Positions 12,103 through 25,700 of a DNA stretch of 64,000 nt are shown piece after piece. The number at the start of each line of letters is the position of its first letter. Position 1 is the stretch's first letter. The DNA is from Dendrophyllia cribrosa (Eukaryota; Cnidaria; Anthozoa; Scleractinia; Dendrophylliidae). The notes under the pieces are model-generated. The model was given only the letters and a program-made list of their open reading frames with translations, did no database searches and was not told the DNA's origin. Both the position numbers and the translations under genes were made by a program. The stretch is taken from NCBI GenBank assembly GCA_024195265.1, contig JAJLRJ010000008.1, forward strand, positions 22,725,458 to 22,789,457. Reading direction: 5' to 3'.

Positions 12103-14503
12103 TTTAACAGAGAACTTGGAGGAGAATGATTAGCTCGCGAACCTGAAAACCTGTGAAAAACTGCCCTAGAGCCACAAAGTGAATTGATTTTTAAGTAATG
12201 TGATTTAGAATTTATTTTTTGGATCTCGAGTGTTCAGTCACAGGTTTGCGGTTCGCGCGCAAACTGATGCATTCTGCTCTAAGTAACTCTGTTACAGTTA
12301 CTCAGTCCGTCCGGTAATGTATGAACTGCAGCCAATTCACTTTAGACCACACGGGCTTCCTTTCTTTTGACATTAACCCCATCATCCAAGGTTTTGTGTT
12401 CTTTCTTAGGAAGGAAATTAATTTTTCTTTTCTCCGGTCCAACTAATTTAGGCTATACGTTTATTTACAAATATCTCTTGCTTCGATCTAGTTACTGCTT
12501 AAATGGCCTCCGATTAAACTGCGCTAAAGATTTTCGGCAGTGAAAATCGATTTTTCCAACATACTTTCAACACGGACAGCCTGATTCGGCAGCATCCGAG
12601 AGTAAAAAAAAATTGGCTAGAAATCAATTAGTCGGACTCTAAGGCACCAACACATTTTAAGGATAATGGAAATCCAAAAGGAGGATTGCTTAAATAAACA
12701 TATCCATACTGAGCTGATCATGACCTCTAAACCAGGAAATTAAAAAACAAAACTGAAGAGAGAGGTGATAGAAAATGTGTTAATTTTGGCTGGTTAATAC
12801 GCTTGACATCGTCACAGTTGCTTTAATTTGCTGATAGCAGGTCAGTCAGGTCTGCCATTACTATACCCTCGGGCAAACATTCAGTACAGACGGATTTAAA
12901 TTGTTAATTAAATTAAAACATTCACAAAAAAGCGCTGATAGTGATCAACAACTACCTCATCGATATGACCTCTTTATTTACCTCCCCTTTTCTTTTAGCT
13001 AGTCAAAACACTATAAGTTAATGGGTTTAATTTACGTAGATGACTGAGAGTTTACACGTTCTTTGCTACAATTTAATTTAAAATATGATGCCAGACTGCC
13101 TGTTTATAATCTCTTGCACTGCTATTCCTCTGTTTCCTTAGAGAAACGTAACCGCCCTATTAATATTGTTCCTGAGTCAAATCTAATCGACTTACTAATC
13201 AATCTATAAACTTCAGCCCCACGAATTACTCAGTCTCTATTGTTACCTCAAAGCCCGGGAGGTGGGGGTAGCTAAAGTGGCATCGAAACAGAGAAACAGA
13301 GGAAAGCTGAATTCCATCCGGCTACTACACAGGACACCCAAGACAAGATTAAGGTCGCGCGAACACACTAACAAGTCCCTGAAGGTTGGCCGATGTACCA
13401 CTTGCAAATTGTTGTAATTCCATTCATTCATAAAGAGCCAAACTACAATGTAAATGCGTCTGAATCAATGCAAAAAATCATTGAAATTGCTAAAATATTT
13501 TATTCTGCCATTATCTGTCCTGAAAATGTTCTTGCTACTGGTCAACAGAAGAAGAGGAAACACGCTTACTACATTACAGCTTTAATGACGATACATCCGT
13601 ACAAGGTGTAAGCGTTTCGAGTCGGTTCATATGTTCACAGAAGCCGCTTTTATATTAATCATCTTCATGATCGTCATCAGCTGAAGCACCTAGTGTTGCA
13701 TAGGATGTAAAAGAAAGCCTACTTCAAAGTAGTTGCTCCTGAGGACAACTACTCCAACCAAAGTTGATCCCTCCTTAATTTGACATCTCGTGATTTGAGG
13801 AGGCGGCAGTTGACATCTATTTAATTAATTTGCCGTGTTCCGTGCACGTGTTAGCATGCTATATATCACCGCCCCCTAAACGACTGAAGGCATCTCTTGT
13901 TTTGCTGTGTGTGATCAAGTTCCTCTATTTTTTATATTGAAACTTCCCGTAAGAAGTAAAGTTCCCTTTACATAACTTGAAAAGCAAAGACCAGTCGCCG
14001 CTTAGATTTTGTTTTCGCAACCTTTTTCCTTCGCTTGTGGGGACAGCCCGGTTAGGGGAAGTCTGAACATTTTAAGTTTTTGGCAAACTTAAATAGAGTT
14101 TCGATGTTTAACCGTGCCGCGTTAAATATAGGTTTGAGAAAAAGTCAGCTTCTAGAATTTCAGTCAGAGGGCAATAACCTTGTTTCTGCCATTTAAATAT
14201 TCAGCTTAAGTATCGGACTGAGGACAAATAATATTATGTTATTTTACACAACATCGAGTTCAAAGACCCGTCTTTTACTAAATTTATCGATGATGTTTTC
14301 ATGAGTATGACAAGTGCTTAAAGGTTGCTTTAATTATCATCTTGAAATTGGAAGAACAAATCGCTAAAGCGAAAATAACTGCTAAATAACCCAAATTTCC
14401 GCCAGAATGGCAATTTCATTTTCGAAACACCTGTCACGGAATCAAATTTAAGGGAACTGCAATCCATTTTCATCCTTGTAATCCTACACTTTATCCCTAA
14501 ACT
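12103..14503. other. Intergenic stretch without recognised features
   Basis: About 2.4 kb between the GRK2/3 and glucuronidase-like genes. I see no exon of a known family, no long inverted repeat and no tandem array; the short ORFs at 13243-13611 on both strands look random. Confidence 0.5.
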
Positions 14504-15320
14504 AGTCAACTCTCCTTATAGCGGACACCCTCGGGAGCGCGATTTGGTGTCCGTAATAGCGGGATGCGAGAAATTTTTTATTTTAAACCATATTTACAGT
14601 AGTGTATGGGGTCACATGTGTGTTCATTTTTATTAACTCCAGTACCTTTTTCAGACCCGTTGTCGCACGTAAAGAGCGTCAGAACTTTATTTACAAACAG
14701 AACAGAACTTAACAGAACAGAAGTTACGTACCCTTTGTGTACAGTAGTTCTTCTAAGTACGTAAACAACAATCATCGTATGTTGCAGCAATGTCCACACA
14801 TGCGTCGTTTTGGTTTCCTACTGTACTGAAGTACAGTAATCTACATTTCTAAAAAAAAAATATATTTTCAAGGAAAAACCTGAACATCAGCTACATTATT
14901 GATTGCATCAACTATCATATTGCCTTAAAATATCGTTCCAATCGGCTCTGTGTACTTCTCCTTTGAATTGCAACTTCCCCCACTTTGAAGATGAAGATGA
15001 AGTAATTTTGATTGATGGACAGAAGAAGCGGAAATCGACCAAAAAAGACAAAGACAATCTCAAAAAGCAGAAAAAATAGACTAGATGTATGTGTGCAAAT
15101 ATTCCAAGATGCTGCTCGGTGTCCGCTATAACGAGAGAGAAAACAATAAAATTGTGACGTGGGGACCGAATAAAGTGTCCGTAAGTCCGTAATAGCGAGA
15201 GTCCGCAATAGCGGGAGTTAGTTTCAGTCAAACGTCTGTAACTTTCGCCGGGGATTTAGCAGCTGTCCGTAATAGCGGGGTGTCCGTAATAGCGAGGTGT
15301 CCTCAAGGCGGGAGTGGACT
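14504..15320. mobile_element. Non-autonomous element with TGTCCGTAATAGCG repeats
   Basis: The left end AGTCAACTCTCCTTATAGCG plus GACACC is roughly complementary to the right end GGTGTCCTCAAGGCGGGAGT. Near both ends GTGTCCGTAATAGCGGG recurs (14555, 15170-15300). The layout is that of a Tigger-like MITE, enlarged by about 550 bp of unrelated AT-rich DNA. Confidence 0.5.
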
Positions 15321-16766
15321 GTGGTGGTTCTGTTTTCTCTGTGAAATCTTTTTATCCAATTTGGTATATTTTTATATAGAGAGGTTTTGGTTTCGCATCG
15401 CAATGCTTTGTGATTGACTAAAAAATTTCGCGCCACTTTCTTAACCAATCAGAAATAAAACCAAAATCAATCATAAGTTGTCGCATTTGTTTTCCCGCAC
15501 TTGGCGCCGGCTACATGTAATTGCTACCAGTTCTGATTGGTTCATTGGATTGTCTGTCTCTGTTTTGATTGGCCAGAATGGTTTTGGTTTTGGTTTTACG
15601 ACACTCAATTGAAAACTGCTGTTGGCGATATAACATGAACCGTGATTAAGTAACTGTTTTCGTTGGGCGCCCCTGACTAACACTTACTGGGGCTTTTCTC
15701 CATTTTTAGTGTTACGTTAAAACTGGCCAAAATATATATTAAAAACAGTGGAAAACCAAAAATAATGCTCCCGTTTTGTTTTAAATCATGCAAATAGTAG
15801 AAATAAGTGTCTTGGGCTGCAGATGGCCAGGATGTAATGGGCCAATTTTTTTCAAGTTTATCGCCTTGTGTCTGAGAAAACTTGCTAAAACTCTGATTAT
15901 GATTTATTCTCTCTTCGTAAACTCACTTGATATCTTCTTCTTATTGTTTTATAAGTATTTCGTGTTTGACAAAGGTACTTAGTATTAATTTGATGACCCA
16001 AAAACATCACTGAAATCCAGATGACATAGCCCCATTAAGCTCCATTTTACTAAAAACCTGACGTCTGCCCATTCAGTTTCTCGGCGTGGCCATCTGATGA
16101 ATGCGGCCTTGAAATTCAAAAACAGCGGGCGCCTAAATGTCTCGAAAGAGACGTTGGGACGACAAAAGAAACCAACTGGTATCGTTGGTTTTACTAAAAA
16201 CGTATCATTTTTTCCTCTCCAATTGACACTGCCAACAAATTGTCAATTATATCTCATCCCTCACCTCCAAACTTGCAAACGCCGCCTAGTAAAGGAATGA
16301 TAGCTAGAACAGATCTCATCTGCACAGTTTCAGTAATATCCTATACAGAGCCACTCGCCGAGCTTTTTTTGTTGTTGTTGTTGGTGATGGTGGTCAGCAT
16401 TCATCTATTCATTGTGACTTTTTAGTATGGTCTTGAGTGGACTGGTTTCGATAATGGTGTCTTCATCGGGACCGCGGTGAGACAGTCGAGGATAGTCATG
16501 GTAAAGTCCAAATTAAACCATGGCGTTTTCGGAAATAAACTATAATATAATTGCTACAAAATGAGCTGAAATTACAAATTCCTTATTAACGGCGATAATG
16601 GTCATATCGAAGGAAATAATTTGAAAATCGGATCTCAAATTGTATATTTTCCTTTCAGGAAGCGCTTGTTAACTTTTGTTTACTTGAAGGGCGACAAGTA
16701 TCTAACAGGTGGTGGGTCAAACTTTTTATCAACAGAAATAACGAAATAAACAAAACGAAGACCACA

Positions 16767-19700
16767 ATGTCTTTGACCTGTATTGTCTTCTTATTAACCC
16801 TTTCCTTGAAATATTACGTTGTAACGGCCTTTCTTCAAGGAATGTTATATCCCAGGGAGACGGAGACTCGGCAAGTGAAGCCTTTGGACGGTATGTGGGA
16901 TTTTAGGGCCGATATTTGGTCAACCGGGTTTGAAGAGATGTGGTACTCTTTGCCCTTGGCACAGGTAACGTCTTTCATTTATGTCAACAGAAAAATACTA
17001 GCAATTTGATTTCGCTCTGATTTGTAAAATATATGCTCACCTTAAAATGAATTTTGGATGGGAAAAGACCTTGAATATACGCTAGGACAAGAAATAGGTC
17101 TGTGATTTCGAAGATTAATTTGTCGATGTTTTATTTTGACTCCATGCAAATTCAAAATTGAAAACAGATTTATATCCCTTTTTGTTTTAAGAATAAAAAG
17201 CTAACTGTACCACAAGAAAGTGATACTCTTTATGCTATATTTAATTTGAATAGTTACACCTTCGGGTTTCATTCACAGACTCCGAAACGTTAATAGAACA
17301 CGCGGCTCAAGGTTTCACTGTCTGGACAAACAAGTTTATAACAGTCTGTGAGTCTGTTTCATTTTGATACTTTGAAAATCGACTCATGCATGAGTAATGA
17401 AAGCTAATAAAGGAACGAGCGCCCTATATATACCCTGGATTACTTCACATATGGAATTCCTAAGCTCCTTGAGCTGGGACAAGGTATTGTATTTGCAACT
17501 GTCCGGCGGTTCAGGTCAGAGAGCCAATTCTTGCCTGAAAATGATCATCATTTCACGAGTATGTGAAATAGGCCATTTCCGAGTTGCTTTTAGCCTCTCT
17601 ATCAAAGCGAGGCTAGGTGCGAAACCTTTCATATGAAAATGAGTTTTCATTCACATGCAAATAAAACTTATTTGCATGTGAATGAAAACTCATTTTCATA
17701 TGAAAGATTTCGCACCTAGCCTCGCTTTGAAAGAGAGGCTAAAGGCAACTCGGAAATGGCCTATTCCGCCGATACTTAAAGGGATGGTTTCACGGTTTGG
17801 CTGGCGCATGTGCACAGATTAAAATGCTTTATTCGCTTTCTTACCAATTTTATCGGTTAAAGGGGCAGTATCACGAGGTTCCACGCGCGGCACTGTTCAC
17901 TATTCTTGCACCGGAATTTTTGACATATCACTGTTAAAAGTGATTTTTTTCTTTCTTCCGGCTATCAAAACGGATTTTTTGATTCAACAAATACCTCCAC
18001 TTCTCGACGGCCTTTTTGAATTTGAGGAATCAAACTTGAAAACTGGGCCGACGTTTTCAAGTTTCGACCTCGTGATACTGCCCCTTTAAAAACCCGCTCA
18101 CATTTACTTCAATAATCACACACTATATTTAGTCCAAACAAAGCAAAGGATGACCAAAATTTACAGAGTATTTCAACGAATAACACCGACAAAGTCAACG
18201 CTGAATAAAACCTTTGACCCGAAGGATTTATTCTACGCTCTGGTGGCTTTCATGCGCACATAGGTATGCATAATCATCCATTCAATCAGCTGACTGACCG
18301 CGACATTTTCACGGGCAAATTTTCCGCCAAAGTTATCTACTCGCCTCCGATTGGTCTAAACAATGAAATTGAATGGGTTACGTTATAGCTTTGCACATGC
18401 GCGAACCGTGAAACCCTCCCTTTAACTTTGAGCTAAAAATCGTGGAGCATTTTGTCACGAAGAAACTTCGTTGTGTTTTACACGACAAAATGCTCCAGTA
18501 TATTTGGAGTACAGTTTGGCAGCCTTGTCCAAAGTCAAGCCCAAATCATACCGTCCAGAAGGACGTCGGACACCTTATTGAGACTTATATAACGGAGTAA
18601 CTGGTCAGCTTTCAGTTGAGGTTGGGGATAGCAGTTTACATAGTTAAATTTAGGACTAAACAACCCGAGAAGCTAGGTGGTACAGTGGTACGGTTGGCTA
18701 TGTAAACCTAAGCCTAGCTGAGGTCACAGATTCAATCCTGAGTGGGGATTTTAGATTTTCTTTTTTACACTTCAAAATTTATTGAAAATAAAATTATAAG
18801 TGTCGACATTACGTTATATAAGTCTCAATAAGGTGTCCGACGTTCCTCTGGACGGTATGATTTTGGCACAACCCTTGTCCAGATATTTCTGCGCCCGTCC
18901 GCATTTTTGAAAACGGAAAAGGCCCTGGGGACGAGGTTGCTCTCACCACGCCACACTTTGACGTCATCTTTGATCTGCACGACTTAAAAGATCGATGCAC
19001 ACTAAAATGAAACTGACTATTTTATAAAACTAGGTATACCTTCTTATTTTAAGACAGAGTTTTGTTATTATTATTTACAACAAAATATTAATTATATAAC
19101 TTTCCATACAATAAAGAAACTACTTTTTAATACACTATCGATCGTACTCACACTAGTTACTTTACAATAATGTTATTTACAATATTACATTACATTTTTT
19201 AATAACTGTACAATAAAAGTAGTTTAAAATAGTATAAATAATACGCACACGTACAAACATTTACATGCTTAGCACTAGGGAAAAAAAGTACACTAACAAC
19301 TCGCTATAAGTTAACAGAGGCGCTCCTGGGTGGAAAGCATGCCTTGGGCCAAAAAGATTTATATTAAAAATATTGAAATTGAGAAAATATGTCGGTTTTT
19401 TGCAAACAACTCCCATTTTTTGAAATGGTTGTTTGGGTGTTCCCAAACTATTAGGTATATCTACCGATAGAGTGCCAACGAGCACAAATGCTTTCTGTTT
19501 TGTGTGGCAAGAGAATTATGTTTTTGACAGTTTCGTGGTCCCCTCCTGTTGCGAGGATTATTTAGGAAAATTTATCCCAAAAAAAAAAAACTGATAATAC
19601 ACGTAAAAAGGTTTCCGGCGAAGAGAGTCAGCTATAGCACGCTCCTATGGCCTTTTAAAAGAACCTGCTATAAAAGTTTGAAGAGTGTTCTAAGGAACGA

Positions 19701-22700
19701 GGTTGGGTGCATCAAAATTACATGGAAAAAGAGTAACAAAATGATCGAATAATCTGCATAAAATTTCAGCGCTCTGCCAGCAGCATATCTCTTTTTGTTG
19801 CCTTTTTTCCCCCACGAATGTAGTGGTTTGCGTGTCTTCCATATTCACGAAATGGCTAAGAACGGTCTCACCACGGGTGTGGCTAATGTGCGAGCCCGAG
19901 CCTTTTTTTTTTTTGCGAGCATCGAGCCTCTTCCTGCAAGACCCGAAGGTTTCCTGTTTAAAATGCAAAATGAAAGAAAATGGAAAGATAATTAGGGCAA
20001 AAAAAAAAAAAACAGTGGCTCGCAAGAAGAGGCTCGAGGCTCGAGGCTCGCAAAAAAATGGCTCCGGCTCGCACATTAGTTATTCTCTCACACCACTTGG
20101 TCAAACTAAAATCTAACACGTTTTTTCATTGGCTCTAATAGTTCCAGCCTTGCAATTGGCTCAAACCGAAGTCTACATTACATTAGGTTACACTTTTTGA
20201 GGCCCGATCGAGAATTTTTCTTCATATAACAATTCTTCGCGCGGCACTATTCTCTACCGCCTCGCCAGCCTCGCGTCTTCTCTCGGCTGGCTCGTTGGCA
20301 ATTAGTTCCGCGTTAAATTGGCACATGTATGTAGCTCTTTTTCCCCTTCAGTATAACATTGACAGTATCTTCCAATTCACTCTTCTTGATGAAAATATAT
20401 TTTATAATGCCAAAAGTCCGACTGAAAAGAATGTCCGTCTGACGTCTCATGACGTCTGTACATGTCATATGGCTGAAAATAATCTGAAAATAGCTGTTTA
20501 GTCTGAAATAGGAACTTAATCCAATCTTCCTCTGGTTGACCCAGGGTTGACCTTTTAAAACGGACAATCGGGGTAAAACGGTTTATCCTGATTATCGATT
20601 TTAATCTTATTAAACAGGACTGCATGGCTCACGCTAAGAATTTACAAACGATTGTGATCTGCTATATATGCCGGAAATAGTATTAAAATGATAATTTGAA
20701 TCGATAAAAAACCATGAGAAGGATACAAATCGAAATTCATTATACTGGCCTAAGCACGTGCTGCTTGAACTGCTTGATGTGCGCATGGTTCAGTTTGGGT
20801 AAATCGATTTGCACGTTCTCTGCAATACACTTTATATTGGCTTCAGTCGCAGCTGTTTATTTTTAAAGTTGCTAATGAATAAAATATATTCCTAGGACAT
20901 TACAAAGTTTGAACTGAAAATAATTATTTTAATAATCTCTCCGGAAATGTGTTGACCCACCACCCTTTTAAAGTGGAAAAATGGTCATTGCTTCAGTTCA
21001 ATCATTCCAGAATCTTCCAGCGACAGTATAATATAAACTGGATAAATCATAAAACAGAAACAAAATTGAACCGGCATTCGAGAGCTTGTATAGCTTATCA
21101 GTTCTTAAAGAACAATTTTGAGGATTATTTTACGTTGATACCGCATTTCTACCTTCCGTTATATCAGTTGGTTTGTTGTCGGCATTCGTGGTATGACTGA
21201 GACAAGAGAATAAAAAAAACGAAAGACGCAAGTGACACACTCGAACACCAACCTCGTGGTCTAAAAAAAAGCCTGTTTAATACTGACATTATATCCTCTC
21301 TATTAAGCGGTTTAATGCCGTCGAATTAGCACCCTTCCTTAATTGTGAAAAGAATGTTTTGGTAATAAGCGTCGGTCACCCTCAATTAGGGCCTTGCCCC
21401 ATGTTTAAAGCAAAAAGCGTCAGTTGTTGTTTGTTGTTATAAAACCTTGCAATCTACAAACTTAAGGCGATAAAGGTGACGCAACACCCTTTGTTGATAA
21501 ACTTACACAATCGTTTAACCTTTGTTGAGTTCCTCCAACATAGTTCAAGAGTGGTTTGTGCAGTCATAAGCAAGTAAGAACAAGAAACACTGGTAAAACA
21601 TAATAGTTGCCAGGTCTTATATGATTCATCCCGCGATATAAAATTGAATTTATTATCTTTTCAAGTAAAAACGGTGTACTTTAAGGACATTCCTACAGCT
21701 AAATAATAAGTTACTCGTGTCAGAAATGCAAATAAATTAGGGGGTCACCGACTTCGTTTCCGAGATAAGATATCTGAAAGGCGACCCTTATTTTGATAAA
21801 TTGGTCTTTCTTAATGGGTATGGCCCCAATCTCTGTTAGTCTAAAAATATTGCAAATGCCAGAATCTTTAAACTTTCAGCCAAATGTTACACGAGTAGTT
21901 CTGTTAAGCGAATTCAATTTACATTGATTTTCTTGTTCCTTTTTTACAATCTGTCGAGAATTGGAAAAGAAAATTATCTATCGAAAAAAATATGGGGGTC
22001 AGCGACCATCCAAGCGAGTAAAATCTAAGCAAAGTTAACGCAAAAGCTGTCCAACCCTTTATGTGCTTAGACTTTTTGAATTTCTCTTGCGCGCGCTCGT
22101 GTGTGATGTAGCATGGCTTTGCGTGCGCAGTAAGGATGCGCATAAACAATTAACGCGAACGTCCTCAAGTACCATTTCCAAAAGAAGTCGTTTTTAAGCA
22201 AGCTGGCGTTGTGGTCAATTATCTGTAAAACAGTTGGAAGTAAAAGCCAAAGAAAACAAAAGAGCCATTGATTTGATTCACAAAACTTATGGCCTTTCAT
22301 CAGTGGCTCATGATGGGCTTATGACACTTTTTCTATGTATAGTTAATGTATTTTTAACTACCAGTGACAGACATCAGTAGATTTAAATCCAGATACTCCT
22401 CATTTTTTGTTTGTCTCTTATTATGACCCTCTTATTATCATCTTATTTTGTTATCTTTATGTTGTGGCGTACCTGCAAATTAGCTGGTGCGTACCTACAG
22501 TATTTGCAGGTTAAATCTGCAGGATGCACCGATACCATAGCTCAGTCTATCAACCACGTTAAACTGAATAAACTGTGTCTATTGCAGAGGGGAGAGGTCG
22601 TACCGATGCCAGTTCCCTCGAGCTACAATGACATTACAGAAGAGCGCTGGCTCAGGGACTTTGCTGGCTGGGTCTGGTACGAAAAGGTGTTTTATGTGCC

Positions 22701-25700
22701 TCCTTCCTGGTTAGTAACCTCCAAAAGAGTGGTTTTGCGGTTCGACAGCGTGTATTATCGGTGCAAAGTGGTAAGCTAAAGCTTCGATGGTACCTCCCGG
22801 GGACAACTCCCAGATGAAACTGAATAACAGGGGCCGAGCCTTTGAAGGAAATTTTGTTAGGAGGGGTAAAAAAAATCAGCGTCTCGCCTTATCCTGGGCT
22901 TGGCTGCATCAATTTATTTTTACCCTGAGGAGAAGCAATGCAGCAAATCATTATTTGCGATGAGCTCGATTGTATTGGACAAGTTCTTTTTTTGCCAAGG
23001 ACATGTTAGAATTTAACCACCTAAAAGTTACGAAAAACGCACTTTTTACCCCTGAAAGGTACGAAAAGCATCCTTCCGTAACCCTCATCGATATAATATG
23101 AGAGTTACTCACCAGGCAATGCTTACTTTTCGTTCAACGCCGCCCCCATGGATAAGACAGATGGCTATTACTTATTGCATATGCATGCATTTGGAATGGG
23201 CAAAATATATGGGCAAGCCTTATGTACTGGTCAGCAGAATATTTGCCCCCGTATACTATATCTCGTTCAACGCTTCGCGAATTCACGAAATAAAAATGCA
23301 TGTTTTCTATTGTAGCCTGTAAAATGTGACGTAAATATGCATATTTTATTTATTCGACAGTGGTTAAATAATAGAGAGATATTAGAGCATGAAGGAGGGG
23401 ATCTGCCATTTGAAGTTGATATTACAAAAGAAGTGCGGATCATTAACAGCCTTCATAGAAGAAACTCACACAGACTGACAGTAGCTGTGAATAATACTCT
23501 GCTATTCTCCTTGCCAAGAAAATCGGAGAGCAATAGGAAGTAAGAAACATATGCACGTGGGATTTGCAACGTACACATTTAGGGCGTGCGCATTTGGCGC
23601 GTGCGCTTTTGGCGCGTGCGCATTTGGCGCGTGCACGTACGCATTTTGCGCGTGCGAATTTTGCGCGAGCTTCTGGGTAGGAGAGGGGGGTGAAGTTGCA
23701 TATTTGTGGATTTGGACCATAGAATTGTTGCGTTTTCCCCAAAACACAAAAATTGGTAAAGCAAACAAAACAAGAATTTGTGAAAATATGCATTCACACA
23801 AATTTACAGGTCGAGATATAAAAATAATCGGTCCATGACTTATGAAGGACCCAGAGATATGGAAGGTAGACCGATTTTTATCTGCATCCTCGACGAAACA
23901 TTGGTATTATCAGTTTAAAACATTAACTGAAATCATTGCCAGTAAACAAAATAGTGAATACGCAGTGGATTTATACAAAAAGGTGGTGAAAGTGAATCTG
24001 AGAACGTTCTACTGACAATCTCATTGAAAATAAAGAAATATACTGTAAATCATCAGGGCTGTCATTAAGGGCCATCACCCATAGCATCTGTTACGGGTGA
24101 GTGTACTTGATGAGACCTTGATGTTACGGGTGATCTTGCCTGTCACAGGTTAAATTGAACGACAAAGCAGGGCAGAAAACTTTGGAAAATTTTCAATTGT
24201 TGAGTTGTTTAACTGGATTCAAAATTGACGCTAATCCTGGGTTAACTTAATCGTGCTTTGAATAACCCGGCCCAGATTGTCATATCGACATCTACACTGT
24301 GTTTTACTAAAATTATCTCATAAAAGGGGAGGATCACGGGCCGCCCAAGCCGCACACCCCCCTCCCCAGCTATATACGCCCCCTGCATTTGCCAGTGATA
24401 CTGTCTGTTTATTGGTTTTACAACATGAATTTTTCTTTTTGTGGTTCAAGAATTAGTTTAGGCTGCCGAGGTAAAAGGGTAAAATTTCTCTTCGACTTGT
24501 CCCTTTTTTTTTTCTTTTCAGCTCAACTTTCTGCGATTCGTCCAATGAGTATATGATGGACATCGACTTCGCTGGAATCCACGGTTCTGTAAAGCTCTAC
24601 ACCACCCCTGAAGTGCATGTATCGGACATCACTTATGTGACTTACCATTATTACAACAAAGCAACTATCAAATTCGCAACAGAAGTGGGAGCAAATGAAC
24701 ACGTAAAATGGAAAAACCTCATCATGAATTACAAGTTACTGGACAGAGACGGAAGGGTGGCTGCTTCTGCGGGCGGAAAAAATATGTTCAGTGGAGAGAT
24801 GACAGTATTCAACCCCACCTTGTGGTGGCCGATTGGTATGAGTGACACACCAGGTTATCTGTATACACTTAAGGTAAACTGGATTTCAATAATGTACCCT
24901 TTAGGGGGTTCAAATTCGTGGTTCAGAGTACCACTAAGGGTGTTTGAATCGAAAATGGCCAGTGTTAGAGTTATTCTGATACATATTACGGTATTGAGCC
25001 AAGCAGCCGTGCTGACAGGGACAACCTTTCACGAAGAATTCGTACTTTTTAGGGGTAAGAATTACTGTGAGCCACTCCCACAAAAAGGGGGTCTGGTACC
25101 CTTTACGGACAGATACCACGCAGCTCTTTACAACGTCTAATTTCATTGGACCTGGGTATCACGCAGCTGTATTGTTTTCAGGGCTAGGGTCCATTGTTGT
25201 GTTGTTTGTTCTATTGTTTTCTCAGCAAATCAGAGAAGACCTTGAAAGAGCTGCGTACTGCCCCTTTACGGAGAGGTACTAATCGAAAGAGGCTCTGCTC
25301 GCAGGGTAGTATAAGATCTTCAGTTTAAAAAAAAAAAACAGAAACTTTCTATCTGTCTAATTAGGCCACGTATTTAGTGTTCAGTGTGTTACACGCCCAT
25401 TGAAATAGGTTTCCGGCAGTAGATCTGACCATGGGTTTGTGAAACCCTGTCTAAACATACAAAAAACCCATAATTTAAGCCTCATTCATACCAACGGATA
25501 AACATGTTTTAATGTTGTTTAGTTTAACACCGTTTTTGGACTCTATCTTGAACGTTTTTAAATGTATATGACTCGAACAACTTGGAATGGTAATAAAAGT
25601 CGATACAGTTTATTTTAGTAAAGACCAGTAAAGATTTAACTTCAAATATATACGGGGGTAAGGAGGTATTTATCTAAACCTGTTTCAAACTAAACAACAT

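Noticed and set aside
18443..18497. Rho-independent terminator
   Set aside because: The genome is eukaryotic, the hairpin has no T tail and it lies within an intron.
18662..18760. Functional tRNA gene
   Set aside because: Only A- and B-box like words are present; a proper cloverleaf and acceptor stem could not be drawn.
19690..20116. Overlapping ORFs of about 100-128 codons on both strands
   Set aside because: They result from a hairpin repeat; the two strands give near mirror products (FFFF runs, CEPEPFF) and no known domain.
23443..23801. ORFs with RAKCARAK or GACAFGACA repeats
   Set aside because: Shadows of the 15-bp tandem repeat next to exon 3.
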